Shown in pieces: positions 31,314 to 41,009 of a DNA stretch of 43,514 nt. Position 1 is the stretch's first letter; each line of letters starts with the position of its first letter. The stretch is from positions 1 through 43,514 of the forward strand of contig JAEUHW010000402.1 of assembly GCA_016793245.1 (NCBI GenBank), in the 5' to 3' direction. The stretch is from Planctomycetota bacterium. GTDB lineage: Bacteria > Planctomycetota > UBA1135 > JADKAF01. The notes beneath the pieces were generated by a model. It made no database searches. It saw nothing but the letters and a program-made list of their open reading frames with translations, and had not been told where the DNA came from. A program made the position numbers and the translations under genes.

Positions 31314-32843
31314 TCAGAGGTAGAGGTCGAGGATCGCGCTCGAGGAGAAGGGACCGGTGATGTTCGGGGCGAAGGAGAAGTTCTGGTAGTAGACCGGGAG
31401 GCCGCGGAGCTGCGGGTCGTTCAGCGCGAAGGGGATCGCGAGCTGCTGCGGGAACTGCGGCGGCAGCGGCTGCCAGAGGTGCAGCAGGAGGTGCGGATTC
31501 AGCAGCACCGCGCCGGGGAGCTGGACGAAGTTCGATTGGAACGAGAGCAGCAGGCCCGAGGGACCGTTGGTCGGGAGATCGCGCGTCACGAAGTGGACGC
31601 TCGGGCCTTCGCCGTGGAAGGCGGTCAGGTTCGAGCGCTGGCCCGAGGTCGGCGTGCGTGGCGCGGCGATCAGGATCTCGAGCAGATCGGGGAACGACTG
31701 CCGCCGGCCACCGCGCGGATCGAGCGCGCAGATCGAGTCCACGTCGTCCGGCAGCGGGGAATCGCCGAGGCCGACCTCGTCGGAGATCTCCTCCAGCGTC
31801 CCAGACTTTCGGAGAGGCACGGGTGTCACGGTGTCGGTGAGCAGGTTCACGAAGAGGATCGGATTCCGCCGCGGCACTCCGGGAACGCGGTGATCGGTCG
31901 ACATCAGCACGTAGCTCTGCTCGGCGTCGTAGGCCAGCGCGTCCACGTCTTCGTCGTTGCCGAGCCCGAGATCGCCGGGCTCGAAGAACACCATCGGCTC
32001 GGTCCACAGGTAGAAGCCGCTACTCGGAGGAACCTCGACCACGGTCATGCGGAAGATCGTGGCGCCGCTCTTCAGATGCGCATTGGCCGCGCCGCCGACC
32101 CAGGTGTCGGGGATCAGCGTCTTCGTCGCTTCGCTCACCGAGAAGAAGACGTTCGGCCGCGGGAGCCGGAAGCCCTGGAAACGGCCGAGCAAGCGGTAGA
32201 GATGCAGGTAGGCGTCGTGCGCGTCGACATCGACGGACGCGGGCGGATTGGGCACCGCCTGCAGAGAGATCTCCTGCGCGTCCTGCGAGAGGAAGGGCTC
32301 GTCGATCGGCTGCGCGTTGCCGACCTGCGACCCGGGCCAGAAGTAGGAGAAGACGTCGGAGGCGGCGCGGCCGGTGGCGGCTTCGATCGCCACCGGTCCC
32401 GAGACCCCGACCGTGTCGCGCGTCACCGAGAAGGTGATCGCGGCCCAGAAACCGGGATTGGGGTCGCTGTAGAGCGTCCCGTCGGGGTTCGCGCTGATCC
32501 AGTCGAGCCCCATCGAGAACGCATCGATGTCGGGCGCGGTGCCGGTGAGCGGCACCTGTTGGCGCAGCGGATCGAAGAAGAGCGTGTACTCGCTCGTGCC
32601 GAGGAACCCGTAGCGCGGCCCGAGATGCCCCATCCCGGGGAGCACGGCGTGCACTCCGGGCCCCTTCTGCATGAGGTCGCCACCCACGCGCGGCAGCGGA
32701 TCTCCCGAGCGCGTGCTGAGCGCCATGGGCAGGCCGTCGAAGAGGCCGCCCCCGCGGCCTTGCGCGGCGAGCGGTGCCGCCGTCGACAGCGCGGCGACGA
32801 AGGAGACGAGCGAGAAGAGGCGGAAGGCGGGCGGGCGGTTCAT
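31314..32843 (-). CDS. Exported protein of unknown function, coupled to the kinase gene
   Basis: The product is 509 residues, signal peptide MNRPPAFRLFSLVSFVAALS (cleavage near LAAQ). The body has many calendar-like or value-like phrases, such as YVLMSTDHRVPGV and ASVDVDAHDAYLHLY, that fold as beta strands; no enzyme motif is recognised. The ATG overlaps the kinase stop (ATGA at 32840), so the protein is a translation partner of the kinase and could be an output or sensor target. The stop lies next to the GGTGCC repeat. Confidence 0.8.
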   Translation of the reverse strand: MNRPPAFRLFSLVSFVAALSTAAPLAAQGRGGGLFDGLPMALSTRSGDPLPRVGGDLMQKGPGVHAVLPGMGHLGPRYGFLGTSEYTLFFDPLRQQVPLTGTAPDIDAFSMGLDWISANPDGTLYSDPNPGFWAAITFSVTRDTVGVSGPVAIEAATGRAASDVFSYFWPGSQVGNAQPIDEPFLSQDAQEISLQAVPNPPASVDVDAHDAYLHLYRLLGRFQGFRLPRPNVFFSVSEATKTLIPDTWVGGAANAHLKSGATIFRMTVVEVPPSSGFYLWTEPMVFFEPGDLGLGNDEDVDALAYDAEQSYVLMSTDHRVPGVPRRNPILFVNLLTDTVTPVPLRKSGTLEEISDEVGLGDSPLPDDVDSICALDPRGGRRQSFPDLLEILIAAPRTPTSGQRSNLTAFHGEGPSVHFVTRDLPTNGPSGLLLSFQSNFVQLPGAVLLNPHLLLHLWQPLPPQFPQQLAIPFALNDPQLRGLPVYYQNFSFAPNITGPFSSSAILDLYL

Positions 32844-35689
32844 CGGTCGGCCCTCGCAGGGGCGGGTGCGGATGGAATTGCAAGTTCCTGAGCCATGTGC
32901 TCCTCGACGAGCCCGGCCTGATGCAGTTCGGGCCCCAAGGACGCGCGCTGCTCGGCCGGGAGTTCCCTCCAGGCGGAGCGAATCCAGAGCTCGCGGCGGG
33001 AATCGCGGCGGAACAGCTCCGCGCCGAGCACGAGCTCGCGCAGCGCATCGGCGGCTTCGCGCCGCTCGAGCAGGAGCTCGATCAGCAGGCCGCGCACGGA
33101 CGCCGGACAGGTCTCGAGCGCGAGGGCCTGACGCAGGAAGAGAACGGCTTCGTCGCTGCGGCGGAGCTCGCGCGCGGCGCGCGCGAGGTTCTCGCGCAGG
33201 TAGGGATCGCGGAGGAAGGGCCCCTCCTCGCGCGGCCGCGTCGCGAGGAACGCCTCCTCGCGGACCCAGAGCTGGACGTAGCTCTGGAACGCCCGTGCCG
33301 CGTCGATCTCCCCGCGCATCCAATCGAGGCGCGTCGCGGCGACGGCGAGCTTCTGGCGCTCGACGAAGCCCAAGCGCTTCTCGGCACGCAGCGCGTCGCG
33401 ATGCGCGAGCGCGCGCTGCAGACACTCCTGCGCGTGCGACTCCTCTCCGCGCTCCGAGAGCTCGCGCCACGCCTCCACCTCGAGGTTCAGCAACGCGAGG
33501 CGCACCTTGGCGGCGATGCCGGGCGTCGGATCTTCGATCTGGGCCGTGAGCAGCTCGCGAGCGCGATCGAACTCGCCTTGATCACGGAAGAGGCGCGCGA
33601 GCTCCCAGCGCGTGTTCCACACCTCGGGACGCCGCGCGAGGGCGAGCTCCAAATGCTCGCGCGCTTCGGCGCGGCGGCCGTTTCGCGCGAGCAGCACTCC
33701 CAAGTTGTGATGCGGTGCATGTCCCTCGGGGTGCAGCGCCAGCGATTCGCGCAGCGCTTCCTCGGCGCGATCGTCGACTCCTTGCAAGTAGAGCGCCGCG
33801 CCAATCACGTGGCGCGTGCGCGCCGTCGCGCGACCGAGCGCGCCTTCGACGGCGTAGGCGTCCTCCAGCGCGCGCGCGGCATCGAGCGCGCCGAGCGCCG
33901 CGATCGAACGCACATCGCGAATCGGCCAGAGCTTGGTCTGGCCTTCCTCGCGCGCGCGCTCGAGCGCCGCGTCGAAGTGCTGGAGCGCCGGCCCGAAGCT
34001 GCGATAGCGCAGCGCGATGTAGCCGGCGAGGAACGCGTCGAGCGCGGTCTGCGGAGCGGCCAGGTCCTTCAGCGCAGGGATCTTCCAGCGCGCTTCCTCC
34101 TCGCTCGAGACGAGCGTCTGCGCGAGCTGCTCCAGCAGCGGCGTCGCGTTGCCGCGCGTGCGCAGATGGTCGAGGTCGGCGCGCGCTCCTTCGATCTCGC
34201 CGTGCTGGCTGCGGAAGTTCGCGCGGAACCAGCGCGTGATGGCGTCGTCGGGCGCGAACGCGAGGATCTCGTCGAGGACGGGGCCGAGCTCCGCCGCGTC
34301 GCGATAGGGACGCAGCCAGCGAGAGCGCGGGTCGTGCTCCAGCGTCACGAGCGCGGGCAGCGCCGCACGTCGCTCATCCACGCGCGCGGCGCGTTCGACG
34401 AAGGCCGCGCGCTCCGCCGAGGAGATCCATAGCCACGCGACGGCGAACGCGAGCACGAAGCCGAGCACGGCCAGCGCGCGCGCCGGTCGACGCGCGATCC
34501 GTCGCCAGGTGCGTCGCACGGCGCTCGGTCGGCGCGCGCGGACCTCGCGGCGCTCGACGAAGGCCTCGAGGTCGTCCGCGAGCTCGCGCGCGCTGGCATA
34601 GCGATCCGCGGGCCGCTTCTCCATCGCGTGCAGCACGATGGCCTCGAGGTCGCGCGGGATCGAGGGACTGAGCGCGCGCGGCGGCGGCGGGTCCTCGTGG
34701 CGGAGGCGCGTCAGCACCTCGGCGGAGCCGCCTTCGAAGGGCAAGCGGCGCGTCAGCAGGTGATAGAGCGTGGCGCCGAGCCCGTAGACATCCGCGCGAC
34801 CATCGAGCGCTTCGGCGGAGCGGCCGAGCTGCTCGGGCGCCATGTACACCGGCGTGCCCAGCGGTCCGTCGTCGCGCGTCAGCGTCGCTTCGTCGCCGAG
34901 ACGCGCGAGGCCGAAGTCGGCGAGACATGCGCGTCCCTCGGCGTCGAGCCAGAGATTGGAGGGCTTCACGTCGCGGTGCACGACCTGCGCGGCATGCGCG
35001 ACCTCGAGACCGCGAGCGATGTCGGCGCCGAGCGCGGCCACCAGCTCGAAGAACGGGCGCGACCAACGCGGCGCGTTCTCACCTTCGTGCGCGAGCTCGG
35101 GGGAGCTGCACGCGCGCCACGCGTCGCGCGCGGCACCTGGCGTCGGCACCGGCACGACCGCTACCTCGGGGAGTGCCCGCAGCCAGCGCGCGACATCACA
35201 GCCGCGCAGGAGCTCCATCGCGAGCCACGGCCGCTCGTCGAGCGCGCCGGTGTCGAGCACGGGCACGATCGAAGGATGGCGCAAACGCGCGAGCGCGCGC
35301 GCCTCGCGCTCGAAGCGCGCATGCGCGTCCTGGCGACCGAAGCGCAGCTCACCCAGGAACTTCAGCGCCACGTCGCGCTCGAGGCCGAGATGGCGCGCGA
35401 GATAGACCGCGCCCATGCCGCCGCGCCCGAGAAGCCGCTCGATGCGCAGCTTGCCGTCGATGACGCGGCCGAGCAGCGGATCCTGCGTGGGCGCTTCGCG
35501 GCGCTCGCGCAGGTCGTCGGCGAGGAAGTCCAAGCCTTCGGCCTCCGCGACCAGCTCGCAGAACTCCGCCCGCAGGTCTTCCTCGGTGCAGAAGCTCGAG
35601 GGCTCCGGATTCGAGCCGCTCTCGCGCGCTTCGAACCAGGCTTCGAGCCAGGAGCTCAAGCGCTGCTCGCGCGTCGCCGTGGTCTTCAT
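32840..35689 (-). CDS. Transmembrane Ser/Thr protein kinase with C-terminal TPR-like region
   Basis: The product is 949 residues. The kinase domain (~75-380) has the Gly loop GRGGMG (89-93 region), K110 (VALKFLG), H238-R-D240 (HRDVKPSN), D258-FG and MAPEQ (284-287), so it is catalytically complete; a proline- and alanine-rich insert of ~40 residues sits between the N- and C-lobes (~175-215). A transmembrane helix follows at ~403-424. The rest (~450-900) is alpha-helical with TPR-like repeats (HHNLGVLLARNGRRAEAREH). It probably phosphorylates cytoplasmic targets in response to an outside or periplasmic input. Starts in ATGA with the sigma gene; ends in ATGA with the exported-protein gene. Confidence 0.9.
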   Translation of the reverse strand: MKTTATREQRLSSWLEAWFEARESGSNPEPSSFCTEEDLRAEFCELVAEAEGLDFLADDLRERREAPTQDPLLGRVIDGKLRIERLLGRGGMGAVYLARHLGLERDVALKFLGELRFGRQDAHARFEREARALARLRHPSIVPVLDTGALDERPWLAMELLRGCDVARWLRALPEVAVVPVPTPGAARDAWRACSSPELAHEGENAPRWSRPFFELVAALGADIARGLEVAHAAQVVHRDVKPSNLWLDAEGRACLADFGLARLGDEATLTRDDGPLGTPVYMAPEQLGRSAEALDGRADVYGLGATLYHLLTRRLPFEGGSAEVLTRLRHEDPPPPRALSPSIPRDLEAIVLHAMEKRPADRYASARELADDLEAFVERREVRARRPSAVRRTWRRIARRPARALAVLGFVLAFAVAWLWISSAERAAFVERAARVDERRAALPALVTLEHDPRSRWLRPYRDAAELGPVLDEILAFAPDDAITRWFRANFRSQHGEIEGARADLDHLRTRGNATPLLEQLAQTLVSSEEEARWKIPALKDLAAPQTALDAFLAGYIALRYRSFGPALQHFDAALERAREEGQTKLWPIRDVRSIAALGALDAARALEDAYAVEGALGRATARTRHVIGAALYLQGVDDRAEEALRESLALHPEGHAPHHNLGVLLARNGRRAEAREHLELALARRPEVWNTRWELARLFRDQGEFDRARELLTAQIEDPTPGIAAKVRLALLNLEVEAWRELSERGEESHAQECLQRALAHRDALRAEKRLGFVERQKLAVAATRLDWMRGEIDAARAFQSYVQLWVREEAFLATRPREEGPFLRDPYLRENLARAARELRRSDEAVLFLRQALALETCPASVRGLLIELLLERREAADALRELVLGAELFRRDSRRELWIRSAWRELPAEQRASLGPELHQAGLVEEHMAQELAIPSAPAPARADR

Positions 35690-36339
35690 CGCTCGTCTCC
35701 GTCGCGCGGTACATCCAAGCCGAAGCCCGTGAGCTCGAGGTTCTTCCGGCGCGCCAGCAGCAGGAGCTGGATCTTCGCGCGGCGGAAGCGCGCGCGCGCG
35801 TTCTCCTCGGTGCCGAGGCGCAGCGGGGCTAAGAGCTCGGCGTAGCTCTGCTCCTTCACCAAGCGCCGATAGAGCAAGCGGCGATCGACGAGCGAGAGCT
35901 CGCGCATCGCGAGGAAGAGCTGCAGCAGATGATCGCGACCGGCGCTGACCCGCGTCGGCGAGGCCTCGCCGGCGGGCAACGCGCTCGGATGCTCGAGCTC
36001 GCCGCCATCGCGCCGGCGATCGCGGCGCTCGGCCTCGAGGTGGCGCAGCGAATCGAGGATGCGATTGCGCACCTGCCGGACGCACCAGCGCAGGAAGGAG
36101 TCGGGCCCTTCGTCGCGGAAGCTCGCGAGATCGCGGAGCACCCCGAGGAAGGTCTCCTGCACGATGTCGGCCGTCGAGAATGCGGCCGCCATCCAGGCGT
36201 GGCGCCGACGAAAGTCGTGCTCGAGCCGCCGGTGCACGGTTTCTTGCACCAGGGGATAGAGGCGGCGGAAGAGCTCGTCCCGGGCCGCCTCGTCGCCGGC
36301 GCGTGCGGCGGCGACCAAGGCCTCGAGGTTCGCGGACAT
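35686..36339 (-). CDS. ECF-type RNA polymerase sigma factor
   Basis: The product is 217 residues, ~30 longer than most ECF factors. Region 2 is at ~20-100 (DELFRRLYPLVQETVHRRLE, STADIVQETFLGVLRD, SFLRWCVRQVRNRILDSLRH) and region 4 at ~140-197 (LVKEQSYAELLAPLRLGTEE). This sigma/kinase pairing is common in Planctomycetota and suggests kinase-controlled ECF activity in place of a classical anti-sigma factor; no anti-sigma gene is adjacent. The ATG at 36339 is used, and the stop overlaps the kinase start (ATGA at 35686). Confidence 0.88.
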   Translation of the reverse strand: MSANLEALVAAARAGDEAARDELFRRLYPLVQETVHRRLEHDFRRRHAWMAAAFSTADIVQETFLGVLRDLASFRDEGPDSFLRWCVRQVRNRILDSLRHLEAERRDRRRDGGELEHPSALPAGEASPTRVSAGRDHLLQLFLAMRELSLVDRRLLYRRLVKEQSYAELLAPLRLGTEENARARFRRAKIQLLLLARRKNLELTGFGLDVPRDGDER

Positions 36340-36511
36340 GGCGGGGATTCTGCCGTGGCGAGCCAGGCTATCCCGCCGCGGGCGAGAAACCCACCGCGAA
36401 GAGCGCGTGAAGGAGACGGGGAAGGCGGCGTCCACGCCCCGCTCAGCGCAGAGCGGGTTCGGCGCGTGACAGGGAGTCGCGAAGATTTCTCGGGCGACCG
36501 GGGCGGGAGCG

Positions 36512-36865
36512 TCAGGAGACCCCGACGTTCGCTCGCTTCAGGACCGAGCGCAGCTCCTGGAAGCAGGTCCGCAGGTGCGCGCCGAGCTCGCGGGCCGAGG
36601 CCAGCTCGCCCGCGCGCGCCGCGTCCTCGAGGCGCCGCGACACCTCGTGGAGGCGTTCGGCGCCGAAGTTGCCCGCGGAGCCCTTGATGGCGTGGGCCTC
36701 GTTGCGCGTGACCAGGAGGTCTCCGCCGACGAGGGAACGCTGCAGCTTCTCCAAGCGCTGCTGCGTGTCTTCGAAGAAGAGCGAGACGAGCTCGAGCAGG
36801 ATCTCGCGATCGTCGCCGACGACTTCGCGAATGCGCTCGGGATCCCAGGTGCGGGGGGTGTGCAT
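36512..36865 (-). CDS. HPt histidine phosphotransfer protein
   Basis: The product is 117 residues. The HPt motif is RNEAHAIKGSAGNFGAERL, with phosphorylated H58. It should relay phosphate between a hybrid histidine kinase and a response regulator; neither is in the window. The ATG at 36865 gives MHTPRTWDPERIREVVGDD. It starts 33 nt after the stop of the four-repeat exported protein, in the same direction, so the two may share a transcript. Confidence 0.87.
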   Translation of the reverse strand: MHTPRTWDPERIREVVGDDREILLELVSLFFEDTQQRLEKLQRSLVGGDLLVTRNEAHAIKGSAGNFGAERLHEVSRRLEDAARAGELASARELGAHLRTCFQELRSVLKRANVGVS

Positions 36866-36897
36866 CTTGGCGCGCGACCGAGGGGAAACGGAGAGAA

Positions 36898-38559
36898 CTA
36901 GGGGACGTTGGGCAGCGTGCCGGAGAGCACGAGGCCACCGCCTTGCTCGCGGATCTCGAGCGCGAGTCCGTAGAGCCCCTCGGGAGCGAGGATGCCGAAC
37001 GGCAGCGCTTCGCCGGCGCTGGTGTCCACGCGGTAGGAGCTCACCGTCGGCCAGTTCAGATTGGCGACGCGGCCGAGCTGGCCGGTGCGAGGATCGGTCA
37101 TCCAGATCTCGAACACCGGGCCGCCGCGCAGACCGAGCGTGTCGATCGTGAGCTGCACCGTGTTGTCGCGCTGGTTCACGCGGAGCGTGGCGAGACACTC
37201 GGCGCTCGGGAAGTTGATCGGGTCCTGGTTCGTGAGCGCGTTGCTGACGGTGACCGTGCGCAGCACCGTGCCCGGCGCCGGAATGCGCGGCATGAAGCCC
37301 TCGAGATAGACGAGGCCACCGGGATCGCGCACCTGCATGCGGCGACCGGTGAGATCGTCGAGCGAGAGCGCGCCGAGAGGCAGGGCCTCGCCGCTCTGCG
37401 TCGCGATCGGGATGCTGAGGCGCAGGCGATTGGCTTGCTGCACTTCGAAGAAGCAACCCACCTCGTTGAAGACCCGCGAACCCGGCGTCAGCTCGAAGAA
37501 GAGGCGGCCCTCGCCGTTCGCGAAGTTGGTCGCGCGACGCATGAACACCTTGGCGACGAGCATCTGCCGACCGGTCTTCGGATCGCGTCGGAGCTCCACG
37601 AAGCCGCGTGCGGTGGAGTCGGGGACGAAGCCCGTCGGGCGCACGAGCGGCGAGCGGATCGCTACCTGCGACACCGGCGCCCCGGGCGGGAGGATCGCGG
37701 GGAAAGCCCCTTCGGCAACGGCGAGGTCGTCGTCCTGGAGGACGAAGAAGCGCCGCCCCGCGAGGTCGTCCAGGTTCGGGACGTCGAGCGGCAGGCGATC
37801 ACCGCGCGACGTATCGGCCGAGTACGCGATCACGCGATCGAAGTCCCCGAGCACGCGGCGCGGCAGCGGCTCCACCGACGAGACGAACGCGTAGAGCTCG
37901 GAGCCCACCGCGGTCTCGACGAAGAGGCCGTAGGCCGAGTTCAGCACGTCGACGCCTTCGATCCGGAGATTGATGGTCGAGCGCGTGCCGCGGCGCGCGA
38001 CGTCGATCCGCCCCTTCACGAGCACGTCGTTCGGGTTCGGAGCCGTGCAGAGGGTCTTCGAAGCGAAGATCGGCACCGCGCCTTGCAGATGCACGGCACC
38101 GCCCACGCGGATCTCGAGCAAGCGGCGCTGCAGCTGGCTGAAGTCGTCGACGCCCAGCAAGTTCTTGAAGTTCTCGAACTCGTCGGACTCGCCATCGATC
38201 GCGAATTCTCCCGTGGTGGTCTCGCCTTCGAGTTGCCCCACGAGCTGCATCGAGCTGCCCTCATCTTCGATGAAGAGGAGGTAGTTCGAGTTCGCGAAGT
38301 CGCCGCCTTCGGTGATCGACACCGAGAGGCTCTGGGCCGGCGGATCCTCTTCCGGATCGAACTCGAGCCGGGCCAGCCCCTTCAGCAGCGGGTTGGGAGG
38401 CAGCACGGGAAGGGCGAGCTCGAGCTCGACGCTGCCGGAGACTCCGACGGGTCGCGTGACCCGCCCCGAGATGCGCCCGTCCTGACCGAGCGAGGGCGCG
38501 CTGCCGACGCCGACCACGAAGGCGAAGAGAACCGCAGTTCTCGAGAGCTTTACGAACAT
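36898..38559 (-). CDS. Exported protein of four ~125-residue repeats
   Basis: The product is 553 residues. The signal peptide is MFVKLSRTAVLFAFVVGVG and an SD-like GGAG lies just before the ATG at 38559. Four repeats cover ~28-164, ~172-288, ~300-425 and ~435-551. Each ends in a similar pattern: LLEIRVGGAVHLQGAVP, RRFFVLQDDDLAVAEGAFP, RRMQVRDPGGLVYLEGFMP and LALEIREQGGGLVLSGTLP. Between them lie LPLDVPNLDDLAGRR and LPLGALSLDDLTGRR. This is a beta-rich architecture without a recognised catalytic site; it is probably a surface or matrix protein. The Cys content is low (three Cys). Confidence 0.83.
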   Translation of the reverse strand: MFVKLSRTAVLFAFVVGVGSAPSLGQDGRISGRVTRPVGVSGSVELELALPVLPPNPLLKGLARLEFDPEEDPPAQSLSVSITEGGDFANSNYLLFIEDEGSSMQLVGQLEGETTTGEFAIDGESDEFENFKNLLGVDDFSQLQRRLLEIRVGGAVHLQGAVPIFASKTLCTAPNPNDVLVKGRIDVARRGTRSTINLRIEGVDVLNSAYGLFVETAVGSELYAFVSSVEPLPRRVLGDFDRVIAYSADTSRGDRLPLDVPNLDDLAGRRFFVLQDDDLAVAEGAFPAILPPGAPVSQVAIRSPLVRPTGFVPDSTARGFVELRRDPKTGRQMLVAKVFMRRATNFANGEGRLFFELTPGSRVFNEVGCFFEVQQANRLRLSIPIATQSGEALPLGALSLDDLTGRRMQVRDPGGLVYLEGFMPRIPAPGTVLRTVTVSNALTNQDPINFPSAECLATLRVNQRDNTVQLTIDTLGLRGGPVFEIWMTDPRTGQLGRVANLNWPTVSSYRVDTSAGEALPFGILAPEGLYGLALEIREQGGGLVLSGTLPNVP

Positions 38560-38711
38560 CACCTGCTCCTCCGCGCGGCGGGCCTCCGGGCTCTGCGTCG
38601 AATCTCCCGAGAGGCACTGCCGACCTGCGCAGCATCGGCGCATCGCGGGCGGACTCTGAAGCGCTCGCGACCGCAGAACCGCGGGGAGCGCGTCTTCCCC
38701 CTCCCTCCGAG

Positions 38712-41009
38712 TCAGAGCGCGAGAGGCAGGATCCAGCGCAGCGCCTCGCGAGCGGACGGGACCGCCAGGCGTCGGCGCAGGAGATCGGCGACCTCGGGAT
38801 CGGCGAAGCCGAGCTCGATCGGCAGGTGATCTCCTTCCTGCTCACCGCCTTCGAGGAGGAAGCCCGCGACGGCGGGATTGCCGAGTGCCGTGCGCAGCAA
38901 CAGGTCCTGCATCACGAGGCTCTGGTCGCGGTCCGCCTGAGGCAAGGGGTACTCCGCGTAGCGCGCGATCCGCGTGTGCCCATGGATGCCGATCGAGAGC
39001 TCGAGGCGAGAGACGCGGTCGCGCCGCGCACGCTTCGAGAGGAGCTCGCTCGGCAAGCGCGCGATACCGACGAAGGGGCGGCGTGCGAAGGGGTCGAGCG
39101 CCTTGCCGTCGTTGCGAAGGAGTCCATCGAAGCCGCGGAGGAAGTCGCGCGTCCCCACCGCGATCGCGTCGCCCGGCAGCAGAAACGCCGACACGTCCAA
39201 GCGCTCGCGCAACTTGAACTCGAAGATCACGGGAACGCCGGCGGCCGCGGACGTGACGTACACCGTGCGCTGCAGCGGAACGACCAGTCGAGCGGGCTCG
39301 CGACCGCCGGGCTCGAAGACTCCGTGCAGCTCGAACCCCAGATGCACGGCCTCGACGTCGAGCTCCCGCGCGGCGAAGGCCTGCTGCTGCATCCAGCGAT
39401 CGAGATTCTCGAAGCCCTGGCTCCACAAGGCGCCCTGCTCGCGCCAGAGGCCTCCGAAGAACGCGCCGAGACGGGTCTCTTGATAGCGCAAGCGCAGACG
39501 CACGCGCAGCCCGAGCCGGCGCGCTTGATCGACGGCCCAAGCGAGCTCGTCCCAGGGATGCAGGGGCGCGGGCAGGGCGCTCGCTTCCTGCTCCAGCGGA
39601 CGTCCGCGGTGGACGAGCAGCACGGTGTCGAAGCCGAGAGAGCGCGCGCGTTCCAAGGCCGCGCGGAATCTCGGATCGTAGTAGCCGAGCGGGAACGCGG
39701 GTTCGATGGAGGTCGCGCGGGAGAAAGCGGGCAGACGCTCGGTGGAGATCCGAGGCACGTTGCGCAGCGAGAGAGCGCACCAGAAGTCGAGAGCCTGGTC
39801 GGCGAGCCAAGGCCATGCGGGCGCGTCGGCCTTCAGGCTGCGGAGCGCCTCGACATCGAGCCCCAGCGACAACGCCTGCCAGACCAGGAGCGCGGAGCAG
39901 GCGCGGCGTTGCCAGCGCGGAAGACGCGCGAAGCGCTCTTCCGAGAAGAGATCGCGCGCACGGGGTCGCGCGGGATCGGCGGCGATCAGGGGGAGTGCGG
40001 CGAGCCAGGAGCTCGAGCGCGTGAACTCGTTCGCATCCCCGGTGAGGAGCGCGCTCAGGCCCTCGATCCACCACGAAGACGCATGCGGCGGCTCCGCGTC
40101 GACGAGGATCAGCTTCTGCAGCTCGAAGAGCGGCGGGAGATCGAACGGCTCCGCCCCCACCAGCCAGTGCATGGTGCGCGTGCCCATGTGCGCGCGCTCG
40201 CGCATCGCGCGGCCGCACTCGCGCGACATCGACTGCGGGTCGGCGTGCAGGACCAGTCGCACGTCGCGAGGACGAGCCTCGCTGCGCGGGATAGGGTCGC
40301 GGAGCTGCGAGAGCACGCTCTCGAGGAGCGCGCGTTGGCGCGGCGAGGGAAGGGTCTCGGCTTCGATCAGGAATCGACCGCTGCGCCAGCGCGCCTTCGC
40401 CGGGCGCGGCCCGGCGACCTGCAGGAAGCGCACGACGTCGAAGTCGTGTCCTGCGGGCCGGAGCACGAGAGCGCCGCGGCACTGCAGATCGCCCAGGCGG
40501 AACGACTGGTAGCCAGGAGCACCGAATCGACGGGCCTCGAGCAGGTCCCACGGAACGTCGGAGAGCTGGCGCGCGACCAGGAGATAGCGCGGAGCGAGGC
40601 CGAGCGGCGCGTGACCCCAGACCCAGAGCACGGCGGCGTCGCGAGCGGCCGCAGCGCCGAAGCGCTCGCACGCGGCGCTGAGCTCGCGAGGATCCGCGAA
40701 GGACAGCGCCGGGCGCGCCAAGGGAGCCGAGAACTCGTTCCACGCGAGGCGGGGAAGCGCTTCTTCTCCCGGCGCGGCGCTCGTCGCCAGGCGCACGCGC
40801 TTCCCGAAGAGCGCTTCGATCCGAGGCACGGCGCGACGGGCTTCGTCGAGGCGCTCGGATGGCGCGAGGAACAGCAGCTCGGGAGCGGACTCCCACGCGC
40901 TCCATCGATCGATCAGATCGGGAGAGCGCCGCCCGCACGAGGGCAAGAGCAGTGAGGTGAGCAGCGCCCAGCGGAGAATGCGCGCCGCGATCGGAGGGCG
41001 CGCGTTCAT
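38712..41009 (-). CDS. Lipoprotein with possible TIM-barrel-like half
   Basis: The product is 765 residues, from the ATG at 41009 (overlapping the stop of the next gene in ATGA). The N-terminus, RILRWALLTSLLLPSC, is a lipoprotein signal ending in the lipobox L-L-P-S-C, with C25 the likely lipid anchor. The middle region is Ala/Arg-rich and mostly alpha-helical. The region ~440-640 has strand/helix alternation like a barrel: LGFDTVLLVHRGRP, ELAWAVDQARRLGLRVRLRL, DVEAVHLGFELHGVFEP. This resembles glycoside-hydrolase barrels (GH113-like) only loosely, and catalytic acids cannot be assigned. Unknown function; membrane-anchored. Confidence 0.75.
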   Translation of the reverse strand: MNARPPIAARILRWALLTSLLLPSCGRRSPDLIDRWSAWESAPELLFLAPSERLDEARRAVPRIEALFGKRVRLATSAAPGEEALPRLAWNEFSAPLARPALSFADPRELSAACERFGAAAARDAAVLWVWGHAPLGLAPRYLLVARQLSDVPWDLLEARRFGAPGYQSFRLGDLQCRGALVLRPAGHDFDVVRFLQVAGPRPAKARWRSGRFLIEAETLPSPRQRALLESVLSQLRDPIPRSEARPRDVRLVLHADPQSMSRECGRAMRERAHMGTRTMHWLVGAEPFDLPPLFELQKLILVDAEPPHASSWWIEGLSALLTGDANEFTRSSSWLAALPLIAADPARPRARDLFSEERFARLPRWQRRACSALLVWQALSLGLDVEALRSLKADAPAWPWLADQALDFWCALSLRNVPRISTERLPAFSRATSIEPAFPLGYYDPRFRAALERARSLGFDTVLLVHRGRPLEQEASALPAPLHPWDELAWAVDQARRLGLRVRLRLRYQETRLGAFFGGLWREQGALWSQGFENLDRWMQQQAFAARELDVEAVHLGFELHGVFEPGGREPARLVVPLQRTVYVTSAAAGVPVIFEFKLRERLDVSAFLLPGDAIAVGTRDFLRGFDGLLRNDGKALDPFARRPFVGIARLPSELLSKRARRDRVSRLELSIGIHGHTRIARYAEYPLPQADRDQSLVMQDLLLRTALGNPAVAGFLLEGGEQEGDHLPIELGFADPEVADLLRRRLAVPSAREALRWILPLAL

